DNA from: Miscanthus floridulus
Lineage: Eukaryota; Streptophyta; Magnoliopsida; Poales; Poaceae
Direction of reading: 5' to 3'
Length of the DNA stretch: 64,000 nt
NCBI RefSeq assembly: GCF_019320115.1
Contig: NC_089591.1
Span: 19,694,502-19,758,501, forward strand
Each line of letters opens with the position of its first letter. The first letter of the stretch is position 1. This document shows positions 1 to 11,225 of the stretch, piece by piece. The position numbers and the translations under genes are program-made. The notes under the pieces were generated by a model. It had not been told where the DNA came from. It worked only from the letters and a program-made list of their open reading frames with translations, and did not search any database.

Positions 1-1185
1 CATACAAATTCATGCTTCCTTTGTTTATGTCGTAATACTCTAGTTTGGATGCGTCTATGCATGGTACATCCATAGGTTATTTTAAATTAAGCATGGTGCT
101 TAGGTTAAAATGACCTTCTTTAATCAAAGTTTGATATGGTGTTTAATTTTGATTAATGAACCTTGAGTTATCACTGCCATAAAAAATAGATGTAATCTAA
201 GAATGGAGATGAATCAAGGATGGGTTTACTTTGCAAACTTTACCATAGGCCTTGTTTGAGTTGTTCTAAAAAGGTAAAATGTTCGGTGAACAAATAAATA
301 ATAAATGCATAAACTAAATATATATATTATAATGATAATCATAATAATAGTAATAATAACTATAATAATAAATCATAGGCGCCCTAGTATTATAGCTAGT
401 AGAGCCCTTGTTTGGTTCGACTTTTGTTTTTCTGTTAAATAAAAGCAGGTACAACAATAAGTGTGGGGGAGATTTCTCATGCATAATAAACACACATTCA
501 AGATCTCCCACCAACATGTTGCACAACCATCAGATGATCCATCATGCATGAAGGATAAGACAGAATGTTTCAGAAAGGATTGGCTGAACTTCTAGTTCAG
601 GCAAGCCATCCCTGATCCCCCTTAACTCCTTCCTCTTCAATGATGGTTTGTGCAACACAACCCTCAACTCCCTCTAATTTTGAGTTTCAACAAACATAAA
701 TCTTGATCACTAAAATTAAACTCAATTTATCCCTGCTATCTCCTCCTAATGAATAATGCCCCTATGTACCATAGTTCATTTAAAATTTTGAAAAGTGACA
801 TGTTCATAACATGTTTAAGATAGAAGCTTGCATAAAGTTTGTTCCATATACATATACTTATGCTTGTGGGAAAATATTCTAATAGGACAATCATGTTGAC
901 TAAGTTGTTGTGAGGTGTGATATAGTTTGGACTTAGAAATCCTACCAATTCTATTCAAAGTACTCAGAGAATTTGTTTTGATAAAAATATAAAACCATAG
1001 TATCACATACTTCTCATTTGGTGAACAATTCCTACCAAAGCCAAATATGACATCTTGCAAGTTTTAAGCCTTCTACATATACTATTGGTTATTGTGTTGA
1101 GTTTGGTCAAGTCTTGTTGACCCTTGTTGAGAGATTTATCATGCTCCCAAGATCAAGATCACGTATACTCCACATACACATGCTG

Positions 1186-1254
1186 CTCCTACACTAGGAG
1201 TACATAAAAACATGCTTTCATCCACCAAAAACTCTACTCCTACACTAGGAGTAG
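1186..1254. repeat. Two copies of a CTCCTA-CAC-TAGGAG hairpin
   Basis: The palindrome CTCCTACACTAGGAG occurs at 1186-1200. It recurs at 1234-1254 with a longer stem (CTACTCCTA / TAGGAGTAG, loop CAC). Both have the same loop. Function unknown. Confidence 0.75.
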
Positions 1255-1990
1255 ACAAAAAAAATTGTTTGGAGAATACTCCATATAAAAAAAATAAAAA
1301 GATCTCACTCTAAATATGTGGTTCAGAAAAGAAAGAGAAGCATGTGCTATGCAAAAAGCTTTAAAAATAATGGACACTTGAAGGTCCAAGTATAAAAAGA
1401 GAGAGAGAGAGATGAGCACATGAAGGCTCATGTATTGAAAAAAGAGAAGGAAGAAAGATAGCCATATTTCAAAATAACAAGTTATAGAGAGAGATCATAA
1501 CTACAAAAGGAGTATAGTTTTAGTTCATCTTTTGCCACACACATACACATCTTGATCTAAGAATATGACACTTTTCTCCTTGGATCCTCGATTTGACTTT
1601 ACAACATATGCAATACAAGTATGCTATACTGTTTATCCCTACCTAAAGCTCCACATAAACCTTTTTAGAAGTAGGAGAAAACAAAAGAAGGCAAAACATT
1701 GCTATGCCTTGGTAAGGATTTATACACATTGAGTGATTTGAGAGTGACACTTGAGGAGTATAAAATGAACCATGCTTTTCTTAAGAAAAACTTTCAAAAC
1801 TCCAAGTTGCTAAGATGTGAAATTGGGAAGATAACTTTGTTTTGAGAACTGTTCCACTTTTCAACAACCCAAGGAAACATGTTAGCCAATGCCACAAATC
1901 CCACTTGTATAAAGAATGTGTTGGAAAAACTTTCATGTAAGCCATATATCTTAGGATGTTGTGCTCATGATTACCTTTATCACTAAGCTT

Positions 1991-2025
1991 TGCTCGAGGA
2001 CGAGCAAAAGGCTAAGTGTGGGGGA
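1991..2025 (+). promoter_or_regulatory. Stem-loop plus polypurine tract of element C
   Basis: TGCTCG-AGGA-CGAGCA at 1991-2006 forms a perfect 6-bp stem. It is followed at 2014-2025 by AAGTGTGGGGGA, the purine-rich primer for plus-strand DNA synthesis. The LTR begins three bases later. The pair is characteristic of Tat-type elements. Confidence 0.85.
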
Positions 2026-2028
2026 TCT

Positions 2029-3252
2029 TGTTGGCAGTCCTTAATGACCAAATCCGACCACCAATTAAGACATAAAAGGGGAGAAATTAACAAACTAAAA
2101 CACATATGCATTTACCACTGACCAAGTTCCACATGTATTTGAAAGATTATTGTTTTTGCAGGATATAAACACAAATACATGAAAAAATTCACTGAAAGGC
2201 ACTTTACGACGCTGATTCATGCAAAGGAATAATGGAGACGCCCATCAACTCGACTCAACCGGGCAAAGTACCCACCAAGGAGTGATCCAGGTCTAGCCCA
2301 TAGCCCACCACACAAAGGTAGTGGCGAGGCAGCTTGGTCAGGGGGCGGCCGACCCTCCACCAGCTCCTCTCGGCAACCCCTTCAATAGGCGGTGGCATGT
2401 GGACATGCTGAGGCGGTGCGGCCTAGGAATTCACACCAAGAAAAGCCATAGCACCACCCTTGCTCCTTGTATAAATAGAGGAGTACCCCCCTCTACAACA
2501 CACCACCACAAGGAAGAAGAACACACCTCACTTGAGTTAGAGCAACACTCCAAAGGGGCTTAGGTCCTAGTAGCTAGCTAGAGTTCTAAGGGAGAGATGT
2601 GAGGGAGAGCTCAGGGAAGCGCTAGACTTGTCGGTGTCTCCCCAACTTGTACCTCGACAAGCATCTTACTTGAACAGGTTCTCCCGCTAAGTGAGTGTTT
2701 GTGTTTTCTATGATATAAAGTCTTTTGATTAGTTAATCTTTACTCTTACTTATTTGTGGGTTCATCATCTGCTCTCATAGCGGATACTCTAGTAGAGGGT
2801 CCTAATAAAGACAGATAACCTACCAGAACGCTAGAGTAGTAGTCGATAGCGTAGACATGGTGTCTAGGCTAGAGGCTACTTTTGTTTGCCTCGTGCCCCA
2901 TGGTCGAAGGGTAGGCGACAGGTGGTGACAACCTTGTCCATCCCTTATAATCCCCCACATCTAGGTTTGATGTAGAGCTACATGCCGATATCGCTTGGCA
3001 GACTAGGTGTACGTCGGTGCCCGAAGTAAGCAAGTAGATGTATAGTTTATCTATCCTTAGACCCTATAACCATAGGAGACCATCTCAACCTTAGCCAACA
3101 ATACCGTTGTGTTGTCCTTGGATGAACTAGCTAGAAGAGTGCCTCTATTCCCTGTGAAAAATATGATACCCTGAATACTTCTAGGTGAAATGCTACAACG
3201 GTAATTCCGTGCGCTTATGGATCATTTCTGTATGCGTTAAGAAGTACCAACA
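2029..3252 (+). repeat. 3' LTR of element C
   Basis: The 1224-bp LTR is bounded by TGTTGG and CCAACA inverted ends. It starts just after the polypurine tract and ends where element B LTR sequence resumes. The single large ORF inside (2321-2563) lies across the TATA box and is not credible as a gene. Without the 5' LTR the age cannot be judged. Confidence 0.85.
2470..2478 (+). promoter_or_regulatory. TATA box of element C LTR
   Basis: TATAAATAG lies about 440 bp into the LTR, a reasonable position for the U3 core promoter. Confidence 0.6.
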
Positions 3253-3575
3253 CTGACGGGAGCCATGAAGAGCAACTCTAGTTGAGCGTGTCATTGAGTT
3301 ATCCTCACTTGGTTCTTGGGGTTCTTGCGGCACCCAACGTGTGGGCTTGGTGTGGTGCCAATTAGCCGCCAACCACCAAGTGAACGGTCGACACAATGGG
3401 GACTAGCGTGTTGGCAAGCACGCGAACCTCAGGATAAAAATCACCATGTCATCATCTTCCTGTTGCTTTGTGATCCCCATACACAAGCTTGTATTTACTT
3501 TTCATACATTGTGCTTGTGTAGTTGCTCTTGTAATTAGTTAGCTTATGTAGCTTGCTAGTTACCTTCTTGCTTGT
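3253..3575 (+). repeat. Element B 5' LTR, fragment 1
   Basis: It aligns with about 5170-5500 inside the element A 5' LTR and with 60221-60331 of the B 3' LTR. It is interrupted at 3576 by element A; the target copy CTTGT occupies 3571-3575. Confidence 0.85.
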
Positions 3576-4369
3576 TGAAAGGTCCTTGTGTGGTTTTGGT
3601 AATTGAGTGACAACTTAGGTGGACTAATTGTGTTTATGTGAGATACATAGGTGATTAGTCCATAGGTATATGTGTGTGAGCAACATATGCCATGAAGGTA
3701 AAAATGGTTTGGAGATGTTGCAAAGCTCACACATGTGATGAAGAAGGAGCTCATTGCACATGAGACATGACATTGAGTCATGTGATCAAGGTGGAGAAGA
3801 TCAAGACAAGACTTGGCTTGATGGACCAGCTGCAAGCATGAAGGGTAAGTCGAAGGCTTTGGAGCGATGGACCGCGTGGCAGTGAAGCTTGAGCAAGACT
3901 TGGTGCCGGTGGATGATGGCAACGGTGAAGAGCAAGTAAAGTCAAGATCGATGAACCAATATGATCACGTGATGATATGAAGTGGATCATATCATTGTTG
4001 ATCGTGTTGGTGCATGTGTTGCATCGACATTGGAGGAGATGGAATGGAATGCGCAAGGCAAAGGTATAACCTAGGGCATTTCATTTCACCGGTCATAGGT
4101 GTGTAGAGAAGTTTATGACCAGGTTTAGGATAGATGGCTGTACTATCAAGAGGAGCAAACTTGTTTGCATATCGGTCATCTAGTGCCACTCGTGTGATCT
4201 AACTTTGCATCGTCGCTAGGATCAAGTGGCATGGCAAGTTGAGTGGCTAACATCCTTTGGGAAATGATTGTGAAAAGCTAACACACATACACATGGTGGT
4301 GTACACTTGGTAGTATTGGCACATTTACAAAGGAGATGGAGTTGGAGTTGATGTGGATCAACTTGGTGA

Positions 4370-4800
4370 AGAAACTCCACCGGCAGAGTGTCCGCCCATA
4401 GAGTGCGGACAGTCCACCGGTGCCACCGGCGCCCTACACAGAAAAGATAGGGTCTCACTAAGTGCATCGGACGCTGGCACTGGAAGTGACCAGATGTTGG
4501 CAGGGCACGTTCGGTCAGGCTGACGCATGGTGATGCAGGAACTAGAGTATGACCGGACGCTGGGCTGCGTCCGATCACGTGCGACCGGACGTGTCCGGTC
4601 AAGGTCGGTACCTTACTGTAAATGACCGGACGCTGAGTGTCCAGCGTCCGGTCAGTTGAAGCTACTTCGTCCAGTCAGAAGATGACCATTGAGATCGAAA
4701 GAATGCCGTTGAACACAGGTGACATTTGGCTATCATCGGGCGACCGAACACTAAGGACTAGCGTCCGATCAACATGACCAGAGCGTCCGGTCGATTCGAT
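4370..4800. repeat. Cluster of CCGGACG / CGTCCGG palindromic motifs upstream of the TATA box
   Basis: Short motifs such as GACCGGACG and CGTCCGGTC recur many times in both orientations, so the stretch can fold into many hairpins and is locally CpG-rich. The 3' LTR has the same cluster at about 36120-36545, with several CpGs decayed to TG or CA. It ends just before the TATA box, suggesting a promoter role. Sirevirus LTRs are reported to carry palindromes and CpG islands. Confidence 0.75.
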
Positions 4801-4842
4801 AGTTGCCTAGTGAAGGGGTAACGGCTAGTTTAGCCCTTGGGG

Positions 4843-4852
4843 CTATAAATAG
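4843..4852 (+). promoter_or_regulatory. TATA box, element A 5' LTR
   Basis: CTATAAATAG, conserved at 36593-36602 in the 3' LTR and 47824-47833 in element B. Confidence 0.75.
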
Positions 4853-5929
4853 AAGTGGCCTTTGGCCATGGCTGGTGCTGAGCACCTTGGGGGACTTTGT
4901 GTCCATGCTTGAGAGTGCTTGGGAGCCCTCTATCTCACACATACTTGATAGTGATCATCCGATTGTGTGAGAGAGCAATTCTAGTGCGATTGCATCATGA
5001 GTTTGCATCGAGTGGCACTAGGTGATCGAGTTGCAAGCCAGTGGTGCTTGTTACTCTTGGAGGTTGCCACCTTCTAGATGGCTTGGTGGTGGTCTCCATT
5101 GAAGCCCGCAAGAAGCTTGTGCGGTGCTCCGGAGAAGAGCTTGTGAGGGGCATTGTGCTCGCCCCGCGGGAGTCACGAAGAGCAACTTTAGTAAAGCGTG
5201 TCATTGAGCTACCCTCACCTTCGGGGTAGGTTCTTGCGGCGCCCGACGTGCGGGCTTAGCGGGTGATGCTAATTAGCCGCTGAACCACCAAGTGAGCGGT
5301 CGACACAATGGGGACTAGCATGTTGGCAAACACATGAACCTCAGGAGAAAAATCATCGTGTCAACCTTGTTCTTCCCGTTGGTTTGCATCCCCGTTACAC
5401 AAGCTTGTGATTACTTTCATATACATTGAGCTTGTGTTGTTTCTTTTGTAATTAGTTAGCTTGTGTAGCTTGCTAGTTATCTTCTTGCTTGTGTAGCATA
5501 GAAGTAGCTCCCTTGCGTGGATAATTTGGTTTGTGTAACCTTGTTAGTCACATTGCTTAGTTTGTGTAGCTAAGTAATTGTGCTCTCTAATTTGGCATTG
5601 GTTGCCTTGTTATTGAGCATTGTTAGTAAGCTTAGTTGACTTTGTGCTTTTGCTTACTAGCATGTGTAGGAGCTCCCTTGTCGCTTAAAGTACTAGTGGC
5701 ACAGGTTTTTTTGACCTTGCTTCTAGAATTGGTTAGGAGAGCTCTAACTATCCCGGCACCTTTGTTGCTTGACTAGTATCTTTGCAAGGTGCTAGTGAAC
5801 ATAGATAGAGGGGTGTAGTCTTGGCTAGACTGATAGTTTTAATTCTGCACTTGTTTCGGTTAGCCAACATGATTAAGTTTTAAAAAAGGACTATTCACCC
5901 CCCTCTAGTCGCCATCTCGACCCTTTCAA

Positions 5930-5945
5930 TTGGTATCGGAGTCCG
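5930..5945 (+). promoter_or_regulatory. Primer-binding site (initiator Met tRNA) of element A
   Basis: TTGGTATCGGAGTC follows the LTR by one base. It corresponds to the usual TGGTATCAGAGC initiator-tRNA complement, with one change (A to G). Confidence 0.85.
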
Positions 5946-5979
5946 GTCTCTCATTTGTGGTCTTCACTGACCCGAGAGG

Positions 5980-7391
5980 ATGGCGTCTAGTGGGCTAGAT
6001 GTTTGTGAGACACACATTTTTGATGGCACAAACTTTGCACTTTGGAAAAATCACATGCTTGATCATTTTCATACAAAGGGACCTAAATTTTGGTGGGTTG
6101 TCACAAGTGGTCTCACCCATGTCTTGGACCATAGAAATCTCACCAAAGCTCAAAGAGTTCTCTATGAATTTGATGCACATGCTTGTTGTTTTCTAATAGA
6201 TGCTTTAAGCTTTGATTTGATGAAACAAGTAAACATCAAGGGAACCACTCGTGAGATATGGGAGTCCATCAAGGAAACCTTCGGTGATTCCTCCACTTGG
6301 GATGATGGCAAATTCAAGAAGGAGGATGAGCCCAAGAAGGAGGCGCATGAGTGTGTTGAGCATAACCACAATTTGGTGATTGTGGAAGATTGCTCCACCT
6401 CATGGTCAAGTGATGATGATGATGATCGATCAACTACAAGTTCACTTGACAAGGTTGATGATGATGCCACAAGTGTTGCAAGTGATGATGCTACCCATTG
6501 CACACTTGATGGTAATGAAGGTTCATGCTCAAGCCATGATGAAGATGCTACTACATGCTCTCCAACCACACCACATTGTCTCATGACACAAGGTGACACC
6601 AAGGTATCAAATGATAATGTGGGTGATCATGTTGATTCATATGATGAGCTTGTTAGTAGACTTGCTAGCATGACCATGTCTTTAGAAAATGAGAAAGCTA
6701 AAACATTGAAATTAGAAAATGAAAACTCATTTCTAAAGAACTCTTGTGAAGAACATAAGAAATTACATAATGCTTATAAATCTTCACTTGATGAGCTAAA
6801 ATTAAATCATGAGACACTACTTGCATCTCATGATGAATTATTAGAACAACATGCTTCTCTCATTAAAGTGTTTACAAAGAAACTTAAAAATAATGAGAGC
6901 TCATCACATGGATCAAATGATAAATCACAAATTGTTGCTAATCCTTGTGATGTAGGCAAGAAGCATGTATCCACCTCTTGTGATGATTTATTAGATATGC
7001 CATGCTCTTCACATATAGATGCTTGTTCTACTTCTATGTCTTGTGAGACTAACATTTTGAAGGAGAACATTGAGCTCAAAAGTGAAGTGAAGAAATTAAG
7101 CAATAAGTTAGAGAGGTGCTACAACTCAAAAGTCACCTTTGAGCACATATTGAAGACTCAAAGAAACTATGGTGACAAGTGTGGCCTTGGCTTCAAGAAG
7201 AAGATGACAAAGGGTGAAAGAAAGAGAGAAAGGAAGATGAAGAAGCTACAACAAAGAAAGCTCTCTCATACCATATGCTACCAGTGTCATGAAGCGGGAC
7301 ACCTTGCAAATGGTTGCCCAAACATTGAGAAGCTCAAGAATATAAAAGAAGAAGAGAGGATAAAGCATGTCAAGTGCTTCAAGTGCCGCAC
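5980..7391 (+). CDS. gag: Gag of element A, N-terminal part (interrupted by element G)
   Basis: Copia/Sirevirus-type Gag, the capsid-nucleocapsid protein that packages element RNA in cytoplasmic particles. The ATG lies 51 bp after the LTR and opens a continuous frame of 470 codons. Residues 1 to about 110 carry the N-terminal gag fold (FDGTNFALWK; W-rich; EIWESIKETF). Residues about 115-200 are acidic and Ser/Thr-rich, including an Asp run from GAT repeats. Residues about 215-295 are Leu/Glu/Lys-rich and predicted coiled coil. A basic patch (KKKMTKGERKRERKMKK) precedes CCHC knuckle 1 (CYQCHEAGHLANGC, near residue 433). Knuckle 2 is cut after CFKCR by the G insertion. The frame then runs 64 bp into G's LTR, which is accidental. 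The rest of gag is at 19713-20337 and 31335-31959. Confidence 0.9.
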
Positions 7392-7850
7392 TGTGGCAGA
7401 ACCTCCTGAGAAATTGGGCCCACGTGCATCTATCGTTGTCTCAGCAGACCTTTGATAGCGTACATGAGTTCCCAACAACTTAAGAGGTCTGTTGGGTGTC
7501 CTCGGGAAACCTAAATCATCCACGATTCTCTTTTTCGAACAGGATCCCAATCATAGACATTGCAGATTACAACAGTTTATTCAAATATATACATCAGAGT
7601 AAAAGATAGCAGAAGTCTTAAGATAACATAGTTTACAAACCAGTTGTTTTCAAACTTACAATACCATAAGTGTCATACAACCATAGTAGCGGGATAATAT
7701 TACATTAACTTTATTTATCATACAAACTAGTGCCTTGTCGAAAGGCCATTCATCACTCCTCATTGTCATTGACTTCAAACACAGACATGCAGCAGGGACC
7801 AATACAAGACTGCACATGTGACTCACCTGCAACAAGGGTTAACAAACCCT

Positions 7851-7866
7851 GAGTACAAAAGTACTC
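7851..7866. other. Conserved LTR hairpin GAGTAC-AAAA-GTACTC
   Basis: A perfect 6-bp inverted repeat. The same hairpin is at 17258-17273 and 28865-28880. Related hairpins with changed bases in stem and loop occur in elements F and D at comparable LTR positions. Confidence 0.75.
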
Positions 7867-10254
7867 AACAAGACTAACCCGACGTATAAGGGGTGAAGGA
7901 CTTTAAAGATGCTGGTGTTGGGACAAGGTAAGGATGTAGCAAGATTCAAAAGTTCTTTGCCAAAAGCTTACTATTCTTCATCCTATTTTCAAGTTTTGCC
8001 CCTATGTCCTTTTTGTTCATTATCTCAAACTAAATGTACATTTCCCATATTCCAATCCTTCTCATTCCATTCTTTTCTTATGTTTTAGTAATTCACCAGT
8101 CCTGCAATGCTTCTGTAATGAATCGAGTTTCCATATCCGCGGAGCACCGGCAATTCGAATTGATTTAGGTCCCAGCTAGGGATTCCTTATCACACGACAT
8201 ATGTAGAACTTAATCTTGCATATATCAACCTTGCTACCGGATCCTCCTATACTAAGCCGTCTCCACGCCACCCGAGAGCACAGCACACCTCCAATCTAGC
8301 CACATTCTAGCCATGAGGGTACACGCTACTCCCGCGATCTCTCCACTCCCAGTGCATGGGCATTCATCTTAGTATCGGATTAGCCGAAGTAGGCTTACCA
8401 GAGTATGTGACCAGTACTACAAAGTGTCTCGTTCAGAAGATCCACAATGAGTGGCCTTTAAGCGACATAGTCGGCAACATCACCAACATTCAAGATAAGT
8501 CACCCGACTAATCTCTAGTTCATTCTACCTTCTTTCTTTCTTTGGCCAGTATGCCATCTTTGATTGTATCGAAACTTTTACTTTGAAAGCCTACCATAAA
8601 GCATACTAAGCATTCTACGCCTTTGTAAAGGAAATCATCTTCAAGGATGGTAAACAATTAACAAGGTAGGCAATGCATCAAGTAGGTAACATTTGAAATA
8701 ATCAACTTAATGCAATAGGTAACATAGGTGATAAACTTTTCAAAGTAAACAAGGTAATGGTTTAATGCATAAACCGGGGCTTGCCTTCGTTGACGATCTC
8801 AGGTTCTGGATCAGTACCACAATTATCGAATCCCATGACAACCGGGGATTCTTCTAGAACTTGCTCAACTAGAATCGTTTCACTCTCGGGTTCTACATGA
8901 AATGATAACATATGCTTTAACATGATGATAATGTAAACATGATGCTGTCATGGTACATGAAATATAACAACACTTCGAATACAACCGTTTCTTCACAATA
9001 CAGTTGCAAGCCAACAAAACCAACTTGCAATTCTACCGTCAAGAACCACACATATGACTTGACCAAACAAATCTTGAAACCCTACTAGTCACAAAACATG
9101 ATCAAAACAAGATCAAACACTAATCAAACACTTAGGATTTGCTTTTATTTATTTTTGAATTAATTTGGAAATAAGCCCAAAAATGAACTTGTTCCAAATG
9201 ACCTCAAAATTTTATGTAAGCTTCCTCATGACAAATTAGTGTACCAAAACAAATTTCATAATTTTTGGAATTATACAGTGGCCTACAAAAATCATGGAAA
9301 TTGCATTTATCAATTAATGCACTAAATTTTTGAACATTAAAAATTTATTCAAATTTCAAGTTTCATATTTTTAAACCATACTAGAACATGTACAGAAGCT
9401 ACACACAAATTTTCAGAATTTTTGGAGCTATGATTATTTTTGTACAAATTCCCAAAGTTTTAGCACTATTCAAAATCAGAAAATATCAAAATACACTATC
9501 CTCTCTCTCTCTCACTGACAGCCGACCCCCACATGTCATCCCTAACCTCTGGCTTTGACCGTGGCAATGACGGCACTGACCGGCACTAACTCGCCGACGG
9601 TGAGCCCAACAGCGACGGCCAAAGTACCAACACGTTCACAAGAACTAGGCGCATCGATCTGTGGTACTTTGGAGGTTGATTACAACATGGAACAATGTTG
9701 ACGACGACCATGGCGAACGCGGTGGCATGGCAGTGTTATGTCAGCAAAACAAGGCCGGTAACGATGAAATAGAGAGTTTAGGAAGCATTAGTGGCTCACC
9801 CCGAATGTGTTGAAGCAACGAGCGAGACCGGAGAAGCTATGGTGATGTGTTTTGACGTTGACAGTTATCATGGCGGAGCGGACCTCGTCAACGATGGCGT
9901 TCTGGCGACTGTAGTGGGCAAAACAAGCAGTCAAGAGTGGAATAAGCACTATAGCATCGAGACGAAGCCATAGAGACAACAAGCAAGGGAAACGGCTCAC
10001 CGGATGATGCTGGCCACGGTGAATCGGAGTTTTGGTCGAGGTCGCCGGCCGTGAGGAAGAAGAACGTGGACAGCGAGTTCTCGGCGAAATCAAGCGGTAG
10101 CAATAGCTCGGTCGGATGCGCAAGGAGCAGGCAGAACTAGAACATGGCTTTTCTAGGGCTATCTTGCGCTGAGGAGACGAGGGAAGCTCGTCGGAGTCGA
10201 GACGACGGCGTCAGGAAAACAGAGGGAAGGAAGAAAAGCAATGGACGCCATCTG

Positions 10255-10265
10255 GGCTTTATAGC
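10255..10265 (-). promoter_or_regulatory. TATA box of element G 3' LTR
   Basis: Reads GCTATAAAGCC on the minus strand. It is conserved at about 18905-18915 and 30526-30536, at the edge of the GC-rich block, as expected for the U3 promoter of a minus-strand element. Confidence 0.65.
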
Positions 10266-11055
10266 GCGGCCAGGAGCATGCGGAATCGACACGCAGCGTG
10301 CACCCTATGCCAGCGCGAAGTCGAGGGCAGCCACGGGCACGCCTGGAAGGCCGGAGAAAGGACGCCGGCGGTGGGGCGGTGACGCCCTATTGCCAACCTG
10401 ATCTTTGAAATATTTACAGAATTGCCACTGAGTTCAATTTACAAATTACTCCTAAAATTTCTAAAGAAGTTGAAAATCTCCAAAAATGAAAGTTGCTCAA
10501 CTTTTCAAACTCTACAACTTTGCTTCAAGGAATATTTTCAAATTCTGCCTCCATTTTGAAATTTGAATTTGGGGTACATTTGAGTATTTGAATCATTTCA
10601 AAATTACTCCAAATTTTATATGTAAACTTTAAAAACTTTGAATACCAAAGTTGATCCTTATAAAATAATCTTCAACTTTGCTTTTTGCCTCAACCCCAAA
10701 TTCCAAATGGATTTTGAATTAGTCAAAAGGGGCAAAAAGGACTTTTATGATTTGAATTTGAATTCAAATTTGATTTGTTTACCTTTTTACTTTAACTTTG
10801 ATTTTTGACCAGTAACATGGCCCATTAGGGTTATTTGAGTCAAATGACACATGGCCTCACATGATCACATGAAATTTGACCCTTGTGGTCATGATCTTTA
10901 TTTAGGGTTTGAATCACATCACATAAAATAATAACATTATGAAATAAAGCTTATTTAGTGAATGCATTCAAAATTTTCTACTTTATGAATGCTTTGCAAT
11001 GCATATGATGACATGTCAAGTTTTAGTGCTAGGTCAAAACACCAGAGGTGTTACA

Positions 11056-11072
11056 ACCCTTCCCCCTTAAAG
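11056..11072 (-). promoter_or_regulatory. Polypurine tract of element G
   Basis: Minus-strand CTTTAAGGGGGAAGGGT lies directly against the 3' LTR. It is the expected primer for plus-strand DNA synthesis. Confidence 0.85.
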
Positions 11073-11225
11073 AAATCTTGTCCTGAGATTTAAAACCTAA
11101 GGCTAAGTAATGGAAAAGGAAATGTGTCATGCCAACACATCATAACTTTATTCAAAAGGCTAGTGAGGGGGTTTTCCATTCTATTGACAAATGAGACAAG
11201 TAACAATATAGACAAGGTATTGCAA

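Larger units (their letters stand above)
1..2028 (+). other. Non-coding internal region of element C between pol and 3' LTR
   Basis: This A/T-rich stretch holds only short ORFs with no retroelement domain I recognise, so I call none. Tat elements commonly have a long untranslated stretch before the 3' LTR. Visible landmarks are an AT-rich microsatellite at about 319-372, a polypurine-like box at 459-471 that matches the true polypurine tract, two nearly identical hairpins at 1186-1200 and 1234-1254, and a GA microsatellite at about 1397-1412. Some Tat elements such as Grande carry antisense ORFs here, but none is convincing. Confidence 0.7.
1..3252 (+). mobile_element. Element C: Ty3/gypsy Tat-type LTR retrotransposon, 3' end only
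   Basis: The window opens inside the internal region of this element and runs through its polypurine tract and complete 3' LTR. The lineage is assigned from the hairpin and polypurine tract before the LTR and from LTR ends TGTTGG...CCAACA, a combination typical of Tat-group gypsy elements. The coding part and 5' LTR lie to the left of the window. The right flank resumes in the middle of the element B LTR, so C is inserted there. The putative target duplication on the right is CTGAC (3253-3257); its left partner cannot be seen. Strand follows from the polypurine tract lying left of the LTR. Confidence 0.85.
3576..5928 (+). repeat. Element A 5' LTR
   Basis: 2353 bp from TGAAAGGTCC to CCCTTTCA. 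It is followed by a primer-binding site and matches the 3' LTR at 35326-37677 along its length with scattered substitutions. It contains a palindrome array (about 4370-4800) and a TATA box (4843-4852). Confidence 0.92.
7392..11055 (-). repeat. Element G 3' LTR (full length)
   Basis: 3664 bp; its plus-strand ends are TGTGGCAGAACC and GGTGTTACA. It is longer than the other G LTR because that copy lost the equivalent of 8290-9037. It contains the U5 hairpin at 7851-7866, a CT microsatellite near 9500-9520, a GC-rich block at about 9530-10390 and a minus-strand TATA box. Short GC-rich ORFs here (for example 9788-10123 and 10144-10401) recur in every LTR copy and are not credible genes. Confidence 0.92.

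Noticed and set aside
4222..4602. Minus-strand 126-codon ORF, similar at 35966-36379
   Set aside because: It lies over the palindrome array in element A LTRs; length follows from local GC content and it has no domain.
6405..6440. GAT trinucleotide run as an independent microsatellite
   Set aside because: It is in frame in Gag and encodes an Asp run in the acidic region; reported with the gene.
9788..10401. Conserved small ORFs in G LTRs (also at 18438-19051 and 30035-30629)
   Set aside because: Conservation follows from LTR duplication; frames overlap on both strands and straddle the TATA box.
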